Position numbers and translations under genes: made by a program | The notes under the pieces: generated by a model | Database searches by the model: none | Told to the model about the DNA's origin: nothing | The model's input: only the letters and a program-made list of their open reading frames with translations | Shown here: positions 53,109-63,437 of the stretch, one piece after another | Numbering within the stretch: the stretch's first letter is position 1 | Layout of the letters: each line of letters opens with the position of its first letter | Origin: Myxococcus sp. CA023 | GTDB taxonomy: Bacteria > Myxococcota > Myxococcia > Myxococcales > Myxococcaceae | Assembly: GCF_010998615.1 (NCBI RefSeq) | Contig: NZ_JAAEAH010000026.1 | Location: 33,777 to 97,776 of the forward strand | Direction of reading: 5' to 3' | DNA: 64,000 nt

Positions 53109-54208
53109 TGCGCGTGGGAGTGATGGCGGCACTGGTGGTTGCGGGGTGCGGCATGCGGCCCGCGGAGAACCGCGCGATTGCGGATTCCAAAGTGGGCCAG
53201 GCGCAGCAGGGCGGGGTGACGCTGTCGGTGGCGGACGGGCTGGCGACGGTGCGCGCATTGGCGCCGGGCACGCTGGTGCTGTGGGGCAACGCGCCGGCCT
53301 TCACCGCCCGCATCGACATGGGCGCCCAGGCGCCGTCCGACTGGCTGGTGACGGTGCGCAACGCGATGCCGGACGCGGTGCTGGTGGCCGAGGAGGAAGG
53401 GGGCGCGCCGCTGGCGCAGGAAGCGCTTCCGCAGGCGCTGCCCACCGTGAAGGTGTGGCGCGTGGCGCTGCGCGCGGGGACGACGGCGCGGCTGTCCGTG
53501 GCGCCGCCGGATTCTGAATCGCGCGAGCCCTTCCGCTTCCTCGCGCTGGCGGACGTGCAGGAGGCCCTGCCGCGCGTCGGCGATATCTACGCGCGCATGC
53601 GGCGGGACGACGCGGCGCGCTTCATCCTCTTCGCGGGCGACCTCACGGAGTCAGGCACGCGCGATGAGTTGACGGAGTTCCAGGAGCGGCTGGAGGCGGG
53701 CTCGCGCATTCCGCTGTACGCCACCCTGGGCAACCACGAGACGTTCACCCGTGACGCGGCCGAGTACCACGCGCTGGTGGGGCGCGGCAGCCAGAGCTTC
53801 GTCTTCAAGGGCGTGCGCTTCTCGGTGGTGGACTCGAGCAACGGCACGTTGGACCCCGGCGTGGAGGAGCAATTGGAGGGGTGGCTGGCGGACTCGCGGG
53901 ACGGCACGCACGTGGTGGCCATGCACGTGCCACCGCAGGACCCGGTGGGCCTGCGCGGCGGCGGCTTCGCCAACCGGGGCGAGGCCGCGGGCCTGGTGGG
54001 GAAGATGGCGCGCGCGGGCGTGGACCTCACGCTCTACGGGCACATCCACTCCTACTATTCGTTCGCCAACGCGGGCATTCCCGCCTTCATCTCCGGCGGC
54101 GGCGGCGCCATTCCGGAGACATTCGACGGGGTGGGCCGGCACTACCTGTCCGTGGATGTGAGCGCGGACAACGGCTTGCAGCAGGCGGCGCTGGTGCGCG
54201 TGGATTGA
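53108..54208 (+). CDS. Lipoprotein calcineurin-like metallophosphoesterase
   Basis: 366 aa. The short signal peptide MRVGVMAALVVAGC gives a lipobox (VVAGC). The phosphoesterase domain starts about residue 140: LALADVQEA (first-metal motif, D-x-Q in place of D-x-H), FAGDLTESG, LGNHETF (GNHE) and YGHIHSYYSF (GHxH). The dimetal enzyme cleaves phosphomono- or diesters, here on the periplasmic side. The N-terminal ~120 residues form a beta-rich domain of unknown role. ATG 53108 overlaps the upstream stop; GTG 53105 is less likely. Confidence 0.88.
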   Translation: MRVGVMAALVVAGCGMRPAENRAIADSKVGQAQQGGVTLSVADGLATVRALAPGTLVLWGNAPAFTARIDMGAQAPSDWLVTVRNAMPDAVLVAEEEGGAPLAQEALPQALPTVKVWRVALRAGTTARLSVAPPDSESREPFRFLALADVQEALPRVGDIYARMRRDDAARFILFAGDLTESGTRDELTEFQERLEAGSRIPLYATLGNHETFTRDAAEYHALVGRGSQSFVFKGVRFSVVDSSNGTLDPGVEEQLEGWLADSRDGTHVVAMHVPPQDPVGLRGGGFANRGEAAGLVGKMARAGVDLTLYGHIHSYYSFANAGIPAFISGGGGAIPETFDGVGRHYLSVDVSADNGLQQAALVRVD

Positions 54209-54305
54209 TCCGCAGGGGTGCTGTTTTAGCCTACCCTCTTGATCTGACACTGAACATCTGGGCAGATAGGGGCCACCTTCCCGCAAGGAGCCAGGAGGCC
54301 CGCGC

Positions 54306-54830
54306 ATGTTCGACTCGAACGAGAACGACCCCATTTCCCCGGCGCTGCGTGCGCTGCTCGAGCTGTTCACCACGGAGCTGGCGGAGGTCCGCTTCCCGGA
54401 CATGAACGGCGAGGTGCTGGACGCCGCGGCCGAACAGGTGCGGGAGCAGGCGGAGGCCGTGGCGCGCGCGCAGGCGGCGCTGGAGGCCGCGCGGCAGGCG
54501 CTGCACGAAAGCCAGGAGGCGCTGCTCCAGAAGGGCCAGCGGGCGCTGGCGTACGCGCGAGTCTTCTCCGAGGAGAACGTGGAGCTGAGCGCGCGGCTGG
54601 ATGGCATCCATCTGCCGCGTGCGGCGCGCAAGGGCACCCGGGCTGACGGCGGGGCGGCGGACCCCGCGAGCGCGGCGCAGGGCAACGATGAGAACGCGCC
54701 CCGCCGCCGGGGCCGTCCTCCCAAGGCCCGCGCCGCCGCGGGTGCGTCCCTGTTCGCGGATGGGTCCTCGCCGGAGGCGCTCGCCGCCGCGGCGCACCAC
54801 ACCGGCAACGGCATGTTGTCCGAGGCCTGA
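54306..54830 (+). CDS. Coiled-coil protein with AT-hook
   Basis: 174 aa, with AGGAGG 7 nt before the ATG. Residues 35-100 form a long Ala/Glu/Gln-rich coiled coil (EVLDAAAEQVREQAEAVARAQAALEAARQ). The tail has a canonical AT-hook RRRGRPPKA (about 138-146), which binds the minor groove of A+T-rich DNA. In myxobacteria AT-hooks occur in regulators such as CarD. This could be a nucleoid-associated or promoter-bending protein; no enzymatic domain is present. Confidence 0.8.
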   Translation: MFDSNENDPISPALRALLELFTTELAEVRFPDMNGEVLDAAAEQVREQAEAVARAQAALEAARQALHESQEALLQKGQRALAYARVFSEENVELSARLDGIHLPRAARKGTRADGGAADPASAAQGNDENAPRRRGRPPKARAAAGASLFADGSSPEALAAAAHHTGNGMLSEA

Positions 54831-54850
54831 GCGGGCCGCGGATAAACGAA

Positions 54851-54881
54851 GCCGCCCGGTGTGTCGCGGCCACCGGACGGC
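54851..54881. terminator. Bidirectional hairpin terminator
   Basis: GCCGCCCGGTG and CACCGGACGGC form an 11-bp stem with one mismatch around a 9-nt loop, in the 69-bp gap between the stops of two convergent genes. Confidence 0.6.
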
Positions 54882-54899
54882 CTCGCGAGGACTGGCGCA

Positions 54900-56072
54900 T
54901 CAGTTGGGCAGGAACACCGCCCGGACGCAGCCGTCCTGCTTCTTCTTGAAGAGCTCGTACCCCTTCGGCGCGTCCTCCAGGGAGAACCGGTGGGTGGCGA
55001 GGAAGGACGGGTCCAGCTCGCCCTTCACCACGTGCTCCAGCAGGCGCGGCAGGTACTTCTGTCCGTGCTGCTGGGCGGAGCGGACCGTGAGGCCCTTGTT
55101 CATGATGGCGCCCATGGGGAACGCGTCCATGAAGCCGTAGACGCCCACCACGGACAGGATGCCGCCCTTGCGGCACGCGAGGATGGCCTGCCGCAGCGCC
55201 TGCCCCCGGTCCGTTTGGAGACGCATCGCCTGTTTCGCGCGGTCATACGCGGCGCCCACGCCCGTGCCGTGGGCCTCCATGCCCACCGCGTCGATGCAGG
55301 CGTCGGGGCCTCGGCCGCCGGTGAGTTCCTTCAGCACGTCGAGGACGCTGTCCACCTCTTCGTAGCTGATGGTCTCCGCGCCCACCTTCTCCCGCGCCAG
55401 CTTCAGTCTTTCGGGGAAGCGGTCGATTCCAATCACCCGCTCGGCGCCGAGGAGGAACGCGGCCTTCTGCGCCATCAGCCCCACGCCGCCGCAGCCCCAC
55501 ACGGCCACCGTCTGGCCGGGTTGGATGTCGCAGAAGTCCGCGCCCATGTAGCCGGTGGGCACGGCGTCGGAGAGGAACAGCGCCTGTTCATCCGTCACGC
55601 CTTCGGGCACTTGGAAGCAGTCGTTGTCCGCGTGAGGGACGCGGACGAACTGCGCATGCGCGCCCGCGTAGCCGCCGAAGGTGTGGGTGTATCCGTAGAT
55701 GCCCGCGGTCTGGTAGCCGAACAGGGGTTCCTGCAATTCGCCCTTGGGATTGGTGTTGTCGCAGAGGGACCAGAGGTCGTGCTGGCAGTACCAGCAGCTG
55801 CCGCAGCCGATGAAGGACGGGACGACGACGCGGTCACCCACCTGGACCTTCTTCACCGCGGGGCCCTTCTCCACGACGGTGCCCATGAACTCGTGGCCGA
55901 TGACGTCTCCCTTGCGCATCGTCGGGATGTAGCCGTCGATGAAGTGGAGGTCGGAGCCGCAGGTGGTGGACATTCTCACCTGGAGGATGACGTCGTGCGG
56001 GTTGACGATGCGAGGGTCCCCCACCGTCTCCACGCCCAGGTCGTTGATGCCGTTCCAGCAGAGTGCGCGCAT
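54900..56072 (-). CDS. Zinc-dependent alcohol dehydrogenase (formaldehyde-dehydrogenase-like MDR)
   Basis: 390 aa. Catalytic zinc ligands in STTCGSDLHFIDG and GHEFMG, structural-zinc cluster in GCGSCWYCQHDLWSLCDN (the classical four Cys), and NAD-binding AVWGCGGVGLMAQKAAFLLG with Asp for NAD in VIGIDRFPER. The overall form resembles glutathione-independent formaldehyde dehydrogenases and threonine-dehydrogenase-like enzymes. It oxidises an alcohol or hydrated aldehyde. It lies 11 bp after a co-directional SRPBCC protein gene. Confidence 0.93.
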   Translation of the reverse strand: MRALCWNGINDLGVETVGDPRIVNPHDVILQVRMSTTCGSDLHFIDGYIPTMRKGDVIGHEFMGTVVEKGPAVKKVQVGDRVVVPSFIGCGSCWYCQHDLWSLCDNTNPKGELQEPLFGYQTAGIYGYTHTFGGYAGAHAQFVRVPHADNDCFQVPEGVTDEQALFLSDAVPTGYMGADFCDIQPGQTVAVWGCGGVGLMAQKAAFLLGAERVIGIDRFPERLKLAREKVGAETISYEEVDSVLDVLKELTGGRGPDACIDAVGMEAHGTGVGAAYDRAKQAMRLQTDRGQALRQAILACRKGGILSVVGVYGFMDAFPMGAIMNKGLTVRSAQQHGQKYLPRLLEHVVKGELDPSFLATHRFSLEDAPKGYELFKKKQDGCVRAVFLPN

Positions 56073-56083
56073 GGGCAGGTTCC

Positions 56084-56902
56084 TCAGGAGGAGTAGCCGC
56101 CCTCGCGAGCGGCGGGGTTGGGCCGGGTGGTGGGAATCTCGCCCGTCTCGACGAGGCTCTTGAATCGCTTGAGGGCCTTGAGCGCGAGCGCGGCGGGCAC
56201 GGCGCCGAGCAGCTGCACGGCCTTCTCGCCCACGACGCCGCCCGGCGGGTCGAAGACGAAGCGGAGCGTCACCGCCGTGCCCCAGTCCCGCGGCGCGGGG
56301 CGGAAGCGCACCCAGCCTTCGTTGGGCAGGGCCGTGTCCCCCACGGAGCGCCAGCTCAGCAGCTCACCGGGATGCTCCTCCACCACCTCCGCGTTCCATT
56401 CGAGGTCCGCGCCGAGCACGCCCGGCACCTTCCAGTGCTGCAGGCTCTCGCCGGAGGACGTGACGTCGGCGAAGTGTCCCATCACCTGGTTGAGCGTCTC
56501 CGCGTCGCACCAGCGGCGATACAGCGCCTCCGGCGTGCCTTGGATGGTGATGGAGCGCTGGAGCACCGTCAGTTCGACGGTGGCGTCCCGGCCACGTTGA
56601 CGGCGGAGCTTCCGGACGACGACGCCGTGCTTGTGGACGTGGGGTTCCTGCTCGGTCCGGGTGCCGCGGAAGAGCAGGCCGCCGCCGGCCAGGGCCATGG
56701 CCACGCCGCCCAGCTTGCCTCGCCGGAGGCCCAGCGTGAGCAGGGCGCCGCCCGCGAGCGCGGAGACAAGCTGGGGAAGTCGCTCCTCCGAGGTGCGCTG
56801 GATGCCGCGGTCAGGCCGTCCCCACCTCTGGCTTCCGAGGCGTCCGCCACGTGGAGACACAGCGGGAAAGCGGGCTCCTGGCTGCTGAATCGTGTCACGC
56901 AT
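56084..56902 (-). CDS. SRPBCC-family membrane-associated protein
   Basis: 272 aa from ATG 56902, with AGGAGG 10 nt upstream. Residues 40-80 form two short TM helices (LVSALAGGALLTLGLRRGKLGGVAMALAGGGLLF), the DUF2892-like arrangement. Residues 110-250 form an SRPBCC/START-like ligand-binding fold (ITIQGTPEALYRRWCDAETLNQVMGHFADV, LEWNAEVVEEHPGELLSWRSVG). Such proteins bind hydrophobic ligands; substrate unknown. Co-transcribed with the alcohol dehydrogenase. Both could handle a lipophilic alcohol or aldehyde, which is an inference. Confidence 0.82.
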   Translation of the reverse strand: MRDTIQQPGARFPAVSPRGGRLGSQRWGRPDRGIQRTSEERLPQLVSALAGGALLTLGLRRGKLGGVAMALAGGGLLFRGTRTEQEPHVHKHGVVVRKLRRQRGRDATVELTVLQRSITIQGTPEALYRRWCDAETLNQVMGHFADVTSSGESLQHWKVPGVLGADLEWNAEVVEEHPGELLSWRSVGDTALPNEGWVRFRPAPRDWGTAVTLRFVFDPPGGVVGEKAVQLLGAVPAALALKALKRFKSLVETGEIPTTRPNPAAREGGYSS

Positions 56903-57112
56903 GGCGGTGGCTCCTCCTGGGCAGGCAGGAGTCGAGCCCGCCACCGGAAACGTTGGGGGAGCCACCGGGGATGACAACCCCGTGGGCGCGTGCCGCGCGG
57001 GGTGAGGGGCCCAGGGCCGCCAGCAGGCTCCGGGCCCTGCAAAGGCCACGGCCCGGCCGGGTGCCGTCGCCGGAGCCCCCCTCCGCGCGCTGCACTCGAC
57101 CGGGCCATGGGA

Positions 57113-57148
57113 CCGGGCTCCCCACCCGCGTTCGGTGGAGGGGCCCGG
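57113..57148 (-). terminator. Imperfect hairpin downstream of TonB operon
   Basis: CCGGGC...CCACC pairs with GGTGG...GCCCGG around a 7-nt loop (CGCGTTC), with a small internal mismatch, starting 20 bp after the stop of the beta-helix lipoprotein gene. No T-run. The rest of the 266-bp gap holds nothing else that I recognise. Confidence 0.4.
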
Positions 57149-57168
57149 CTCAGCTCTGCGGGGGAACG

Positions 57169-58545
<1,377 letters not shown>

Positions 58546-58566
58546 GGGTGAGCTTCCTTCTGCGGG

Positions 58567-61500
58567 TTAGAGGGACCAGCCCAGCGACGCGCTGAAGGCG
58601 ACGCCGGGTTTGTACGTCTGCACGTCCACCGACTCCTGGCGGAGGGTGACGCTCGAGTTGAGGAGGTTGGCCGCGGTGAGCTTGAGCTGCGCCGAGCCGA
58701 GCTGCTGGGTCAGCGAGATGTCCACGCGGTGGAAGGGCACTTCGTAGATGTCCGGCAGGCCCTGGACGCCCACTTCGCTGATGCGGCGGCCGTACACGTT
58801 GTAGAGGACGGTCAGCTCGGTGCCGCTTTCGGGGCGCGAGTAGCCGACGTTGAGGTTGATGACGTACGGGGACTGGCCCTGGAGGGGACGGTTCCGGTTC
58901 GTCTGCGCGCCCACCACGTTGGGGTCACCCAGGTCCACGTCGGACTGGATGAGCGTGAGGTTGGCGCCCACGCGCACGGCCTTCAGCGTCTCCGTGAGGC
59001 GGGCGAGCGACGCGCGCGCCTCCAGCTCCAGGCCGTAGGTGTTGGCACCCGCGGCGTTCTCGAAGCTGAGGTCCCCCGACTCGGGGTTGCGGATGACGCG
59101 CTCGATGGGGTCCTGGAAGCGCTTGTAGAAGGCGCTGGCGGCCAGGACTTCGTTCTCACCCGCGAACCACTCGACGCGCGCGTCGATGTTGTGGATGCGC
59201 GTCTGGAGCAGGTCCGGGTTGCCGGACACGTTCCGGCGGCGCACGAAGTCGAAGTAGATGAACGGCGCCAGCTCGCGGAAGGTGGGCCGCGCCAGCGTGT
59301 AGCTGTAGCCGGCGCGCACATTCACGGTGGGCGTCAGCGCGTAGATGGCGTTGAAGGCCGGCAGCAGGTTCATGTACTCGGAGCGGTTCTCCGTGCCGGA
59401 GGCGCCGGTGAACGGGTCCTTCAGCGTGAGCTGCTGGGTGGAGGACTCCACGCGCAGGCCGCCCACCAGGCGGAGGGCGTCCGTCGGCTGGACGTCCGCG
59501 GACGCATAGCCGGCGAAGATGCCCAGGTACGCGTCATAGGCATCGTCCGGCCGGGTGTTCTCGCGCACGCGGATGCCGGTGCCCAGGTTCTCCGGGGCGA
59601 AGAGCTGCTCGGGGGGGAGCGTGCGGTCCACCGGCGTGGTGCCCAGCAGGTAGCGGAAGCGGCGCGCACCGAAGTCACGGAAGGACACCTGGGTGAGCCC
59701 GCCCACCTTCAGCCGGACGGCGGAGAGGGGAACGGTGACGTTGACGCTGCCGCCCGTGGACGTCTCGCCCAGCTCGGCGAAGAAGCGCTCGCCGCTGTTG
59801 GGCTGGTTGGGGAAGGTGGGCGTGCCCGACGGCGCGGAGAGGTTGTCGCTGTAGAGGGTGTCGCGGGTGTCGGGCTCGTCGCGGTCCACGCGGGACAGGT
59901 TGGCCTGCCAATCCAGCTCCGCGTCCCCCAGCAGCCCCAGGCGGTGGAAGCCTCGGAGCTGGTTGAAGAAGAGCTGTCGGCTGACGAACTGCAGGCGCGT
60001 GCTCTCATAGCTCTCACCGCGGACGATGTTGCTGCCACGCGCGGTGAACGTGCGGGTGTCGGTGCCGCGGGTGTAGAGGCCGAACCAGGTCAGCTCGTTG
60101 TCGCGGTCCAGCTGGAAGCCGACGCTGCCCAGGCCGCTGAGGCTGGCCGTCTCGAAGCCCTGCGTGCTGCGGGCCGCGTCGCGGGCGTTGAGCGCGCCCG
60201 TCTCGTCGCGGTCGGTACGGGCGAAGGTGCCCTCCTGCACGCCGTCGCGGTGTCCGTAGTTGGCGCTGGCCAGGTAGCCCAGCCGGCTGTTGCCGAAGCG
60301 CAGGGTGTCGCCCATGGACACGCCCAGGCCCATGTTGGGCAGCGCGGTGGTGCGGCGCGCCTGCCAGATGTTGGGGAAGCTGCGGTACTGCTGCTCCAGC
60401 ACGTCGCTGGACTCACCCGACATCCCCAGGCCGCTGTCGCGCGGAATCGCGTTGGGGAGCTGGCGGCTCCCGCTGGGGAAACCCAGGTTCTCACCGAAGC
60501 CGCCCTGGGCCTGGCTGTTGCGCTCGCGGAACGTCGTCTCGGAGTCGCCGGCCAGGCTGATGCGCGGCTTGAGCTCGAACTCGCTCGGGTAGGAGTTGGT
60601 TTCGATGAGCAGCGTGCCGCCGGCGAAGGTGCCGGGGAGGTCCGGTGTGTAGCTCTTCACCACGTTGAGGTTGGCGAGCAGGCTGGTGGGGAAGATGTCC
60701 AGCGGGACGCTGGGCTCGTCCGGCTCGGTGCTGGGCAGCAGCGCGCCGTTGAGCAGCGTGGTGCTGTAGCGGCCACCCAGGCCGCGCAGCAGCACGTAGC
60801 GGCCGTCCACCACCGTGGCGCTCACCACGCGCTTCACCGCGTCGGAGGCGCTGGAGTCTGGCGTGCGCGCGATTTCCTGCGCGCTGATGGCGTCCGACAC
60901 GGCGGCGGCCTTCTTGCGCTCCTGGAGCAGCGCGCCCTCGGCCCGGCGGTCCGCGCGGGCCTCGACGACGACTTCCTGCACCGCGCCTTCGTCCGCGCCG
61001 AGCGCGACGTCCAGCTTCGTCGCCTTGCCCTTCGTCACCACGACGCCGGTGATGCGGCGGCCCTGGTACACGTCATAGAAGACGCGCAGGTCGTACTTCC
61101 CGGGCGGCAGCGCGACCCGGTAGAAGCCATCCAGGTCGGTGAGCACCTGTTTCTGGGCGCCCGTGACGACCTTCACGGTGGCCTCGATGAGGCCCTCGCC
61201 GTTGGCTTCGTCCGTCACGCGGCCGTAGATGCCGGTGAAGCCCGGGGGCGGTACGGCGGACTCGGCCAGCATCGCCTCGTCGTCGCTCATGCCCTCCATG
61301 GGTTCATCGGCCGGCGCCGCGGGCTGCTGCGCGGTGGGGTCGGCTTCGGTGCCGGGTTGCTGCGCGGTGGGGTCGGCTTCGGTGCCGGGCTGCGCGGCCG
61401 TCGGCGGCGTCACGGTCCCAGGCTGCTGCGCGGTCGGCGCAGGCTCCGTGCCTGGCTGCTGCGTGGAAGGATCATCCGCGGTGGGCGGAGCGGCAATTTC

Positions 61501-61734
61501 AGACGGCTGCGTCGCGGTGTCAGTCGGCTGCGACGGTTGGGTTTCCTCGGATGGGGGAAGAGGTTGCGTGACGGGGTCGACCGAGGGAGCGGGAGCCGAG
61601 CCCGGAACGCCGGGCGCCTGTGCGAACACGGGCGTAGCTGTCATGACAAGCGCAGCCAGAATGGCGCGCAAGGGGGCAGTGCGAGACAACACGACACTCC
61701 TTGCCGAGGTGCGCGTAGAGAACGCGACACGCAT
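58567..61734 (-). CDS. TonB-dependent outer-membrane receptor with carboxypeptidase-regulatory-like N-domain
   Basis: 1055 aa. Signal peptide to about residue 39, then a Pro/Thr/Gln-rich linker with an 11-residue repeat ([11 protein letters not shown]). A CarboxypepD_reg-like domain follows ([25 protein letters not shown]...[16 protein letters not shown]), then a plug ([46 protein letters not shown]) and a C-terminal beta barrel ending ...[11 protein letters not shown]. It imports a large ligand across the outer membrane using energy from TonB-ExbBD. Ligand unknown; siderophore or polysaccharide are both possible. Confidence 0.92.
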   Translation of the reverse strand: MRVAFSTRTSARSVVLSRTAPLRAILAALVMTATPVFAQAPGVPGSAPAPSVDPVTQPLPPSEETQPSQPTDTATQPSEIAAPPTADDPSTQQPGTEPAPTAQQPGTVTPPTAAQPGTEADPTAQQPGTEADPTAQQPAAPADEPMEGMSDDEAMLAESAVPPPGFTGIYGRVTDEANGEGLIEATVKVVTGAQKQVLTDLDGFYRVALPPGKYDLRVFYDVYQGRRITGVVVTKGKATKLDVALGADEGAVQEVVVEARADRRAEGALLQERKKAAAVSDAISAQEIARTPDSSASDAVKRVVSATVVDGRYVLLRGLGGRYSTTLLNGALLPSTEPDEPSVPLDIFPTSLLANLNVVKSYTPDLPGTFAGGTLLIETNSYPSEFELKPRISLAGDSETTFRERNSQAQGGFGENLGFPSGSRQLPNAIPRDSGLGMSGESSDVLEQQYRSFPNIWQARRTTALPNMGLGVSMGDTLRFGNSRLGYLASANYGHRDGVQEGTFARTDRDETGALNARDAARSTQGFETASLSGLGSVGFQLDRDNELTWFGLYTRGTDTRTFTARGSNIVRGESYESTRLQFVSRQLFFNQLRGFHRLGLLGDAELDWQANLSRVDRDEPDTRDTLYSDNLSAPSGTPTFPNQPNSGERFFAELGETSTGGSVNVTVPLSAVRLKVGGLTQVSFRDFGARRFRYLLGTTPVDRTLPPEQLFAPENLGTGIRVRENTRPDDAYDAYLGIFAGYASADVQPTDALRLVGGLRVESSTQQLTLKDPFTGASGTENRSEYMNLLPAFNAIYALTPTVNVRAGYSYTLARPTFRELAPFIYFDFVRRRNVSGNPDLLQTRIHNIDARVEWFAGENEVLAASAFYKRFQDPIERVIRNPESGDLSFENAAGANTYGLELEARASLARLTETLKAVRVGANLTLIQSDVDLGDPNVVGAQTNRNRPLQGQSPYVINLNVGYSRPESGTELTVLYNVYGRRISEVGVQGLPDIYEVPFHRVDISLTQQLGSAQLKLTAANLLNSSVTLRQESVDVQTYKPGVAFSASLGWSL
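61323..61388. repeat. 33-bp tandem direct repeat inside the receptor gene
   Basis: Two near-identical 33-bp units (first bases GCTGCTGCGCGG and GTTGCTGCGCGG) encode the 11-residue word [11 protein letters not shown]. Flanking degenerate units extend the pattern over about 120 bp. Because the unit is a multiple of three, copy-number change would only lengthen or shorten the periplasmic linker. Confidence 0.75.
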
Positions 61735-61766
61735 GGCATCTGGATGAAGGGGCTGTGACGATTCAG

Positions 61767-61802
61767 GCGGCGGACCGCAAACTTGGTGTCACGGTCCGCC
61801 GC
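61767..61802 (-). repeat. Hairpin between exbD and TonB-receptor genes
   Basis: An 11-bp perfect inverted repeat (GCGGCGGACCG / CGGTCCGCCGC) with a 14-nt loop lies in the 77-bp gap between the second exbD and the receptor gene, both read in reverse. Lacking a T-run, it may be an mRNA-stabilising hairpin or partial terminator that sets the receptor:energy-module ratio. Confidence 0.55.
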
Positions 61803-61811
61803 GGCACTGCA

Positions 61812-62237
61812 TCAATCCGCGAGCTTGTCCGGCAGCACGCCGACAGTGATGTCCCCGCCTCGCGCGAGGTCCAGCACGTCCATGGCGGCGCCGTACGGCA
61901 CATCATCACTGGCGTCGAAGAACACAATCTTGTCCGGGCGCGCGTTGAGCATGCGCTGGAGCCGGGCCACGACCTGGTCGCGGGGCACTTCTTCCCGGTT
62001 GATTCGCAGCACGCCGGACTTGTCCACCGTGAGGACCACCGGTGGCTTTGCATCAGAAGGAGGCGGAGGGGCCTCCTGGTCATCGCCCTTGGCGGGCACT
62101 GTCATCCACATCTGCTTCGTCATCAGCGGGGTGACGACCATGAAGATGATGAGGAGGACGAGCACCACGTCCACCAGGGGCGTCACGTTCATCGCCGGGC
62201 GGATGCTGCCCTTTCCGCCTCCGAGGTCGAATGCCAT
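61812..62237 (-). CDS. exbD2: ExbD/TolR-family biopolymer transport protein (second copy)
   Basis: 141 aa. Pattern: short cytoplasmic N-terminus, MNVTPLVDVVLVLLIIFMVV TM helix with the critical Asp, then a periplasmic domain. It works with ExbB to use proton motive force for TonB. The gap to the other exbD is 11 bp. It differs from the first copy mainly in the periplasmic part (AKGDDQEAPPPPSDAKPP). Confidence 0.92.
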   Translation of the reverse strand: MAFDLGGGKGSIRPAMNVTPLVDVVLVLLIIFMVVTPLMTKQMWMTVPAKGDDQEAPPPPSDAKPPVVLTVDKSGVLRINREEVPRDQVVARLQRMLNARPDKIVFFDASDDVPYGAAMDVLDLARGGDITVGVLPDKLAD

Positions 62238-62248
62238 GGCGTGCGCTC

Positions 62249-62656
62249 CTAGTTCTTCTGCTTGTCGACGACCTGCAGGTTGATGCCGGGGAATCCCAGC
62301 TCCTGCATCGCCTTGAAGAGGCCGCGCACCTCGGAGTAGCGCACGCCCCGGTCGGCTTTGAGCACCACGGGCGAGTCCGGGTCCTTCGCGCGCACGGCCT
62401 TCAGCTCGGCCATGAGCGCGTCGCGCTTGAGCTCCTTGCGGTCCAGGAAGAAGGCCCCGGTCGCGGACAGGCTCACCGTGGTGGGGGTCAGCTCCTTGTT
62501 CTCCTTGTCCGGGTTCGTCGCCGTGGGCAGCTCCACCGCGGCGCCGGACTCAATCTGGGGCGTGACGACCATGAAGATGATGAGGAGGACGAGCACGACG
62601 TCCACCAAGGGCGTCACGTTCATCTCCGGCGTCAGGCTCCTACGCGGGGTGGACAT
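62249..62656 (-). CDS. exbD1: ExbD/TolR-family biopolymer transport protein
   Basis: 135 aa. The N-terminal word MNVTPLVDVVLVLLIIFMVV is near-identical to the second copy, including the TM Asp; the periplasmic domain ends FPGINLQVVDKQKN. Its start overlaps the exbB 3' end by 17 bp, implying translational coupling. Two ExbD proteins with one ExbB could form a mixed complex. Confidence 0.92.
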   Translation of the reverse strand: MSTPRRSLTPEMNVTPLVDVVLVLLIIFMVVTPQIESGAAVELPTATNPDKENKELTPTTVSLSATGAFFLDRKELKRDALMAELKAVRAKDPDSPVVLKADRGVRYSEVRGLFKAMQELGFPGINLQVVDKQKN

Positions 62657-63392
62657 CGCGGGACTCCTTGCGAGCAGCCAGCTCCGGGCCCGTGGCCACC
62701 GCGGCGCCGTTGGTGGCCACGGGCTTTTGCGGCCCCAGGTCCTCCAGGTAGTCCATGAACTCGCTCCGCGCGGCGTCCAGGGAGAGCTGGAGCGAATCCG
62801 CGCGGGTGGAGAGGAAGTTGAACATCAGCACCGCGGGGATGGCGACGAGCAGACCCAGCGCCGTGACGACGAGCGCCTCGGCGATACCGGCGGACACCGC
62901 GCCCAGGCCGCCGGAGCCCTCCTTGGCGATGCCGGAGAAGGCCTCGATGATGCCCACCACCGTGCCGAGCAGACCGACGAAGGGCGCCACCGAGCCGACG
63001 GTGGCGAGCACGGACATGCCGCGGCGCACGTCGGCGCTGACGCGCTCGTTGATGCGGACCAGCTCACGGCGCGTGAGCTCCACCGGGCCCAGCTTGCCGG
63101 CCGGCACGCGGGACTTCGCGAGGAAGTGCTTCATGCCACCGCCCAGCAGCATGGCCAGGTGGCTGCCCTTGGTGGCCTCCGCCTCCTTCACCAGCGCCTC
63201 GTGCTGGTGCTGGGTGAGGAGCGGACCGGCGCGGGACGCGAATTGCTTGGAGATGGAGCGCGAGCGGAAGAAGACGAAGAGGCGTTCGAAGAACACCGCG
63301 AGGGACGCGACGGCGAAGAGGATGAGGGTCCACGCGATGCCCAGCGCGAACACACCCATGTGGTTGTAGATGTCCCTGAGATTGAAATTCAT
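62640..63392 (-). CDS. exbB: ExbB/TolQ/MotA-family proton channel subunit
   Basis: 250 aa. Three TM regions, with the MotA_ExbB core VLATVGSVAPFVGLLGTVVGIIEAFSGIA and GIAEALVVTALGLLVAIPAVLMFN. It forms the pentameric proton channel around ExbD helices and powers TonB. Start ATG 63392 (MNFNLRDIYNHMG). It lies 45 bp downstream of tonB. Nothing in the sequence distinguishes it from TolQ; the TonB and receptor genes support the ExbB reading. Confidence 0.93.
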   Translation of the reverse strand: MNFNLRDIYNHMGVFALGIAWTLILFAVASLAVFFERLFVFFRSRSISKQFASRAGPLLTQHQHEALVKEAEATKGSHLAMLLGGGMKHFLAKSRVPAGKLGPVELTRRELVRINERVSADVRRGMSVLATVGSVAPFVGLLGTVVGIIEAFSGIAKEGSGGLGAVSAGIAEALVVTALGLLVAIPAVLMFNFLSTRADSLQLSLDAARSEFMDYLEDLGPQKPVATNGAAVATGPELAARKESRDVHPA

Positions 63393-63437
63393 GACGGGTT
63401 GCTCCTGGGGGGCAGGTGCGGGTGAGGCCTTTTCGGC

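Noticed and set aside
58729..61758. A 1009-codon forward open frame opposite the TonB receptor
   Set aside because: It is the antisense of the receptor gene; the Val/Ala/Gly/Arg-rich translation lacks any domain, while the reverse strand gives a complete receptor.
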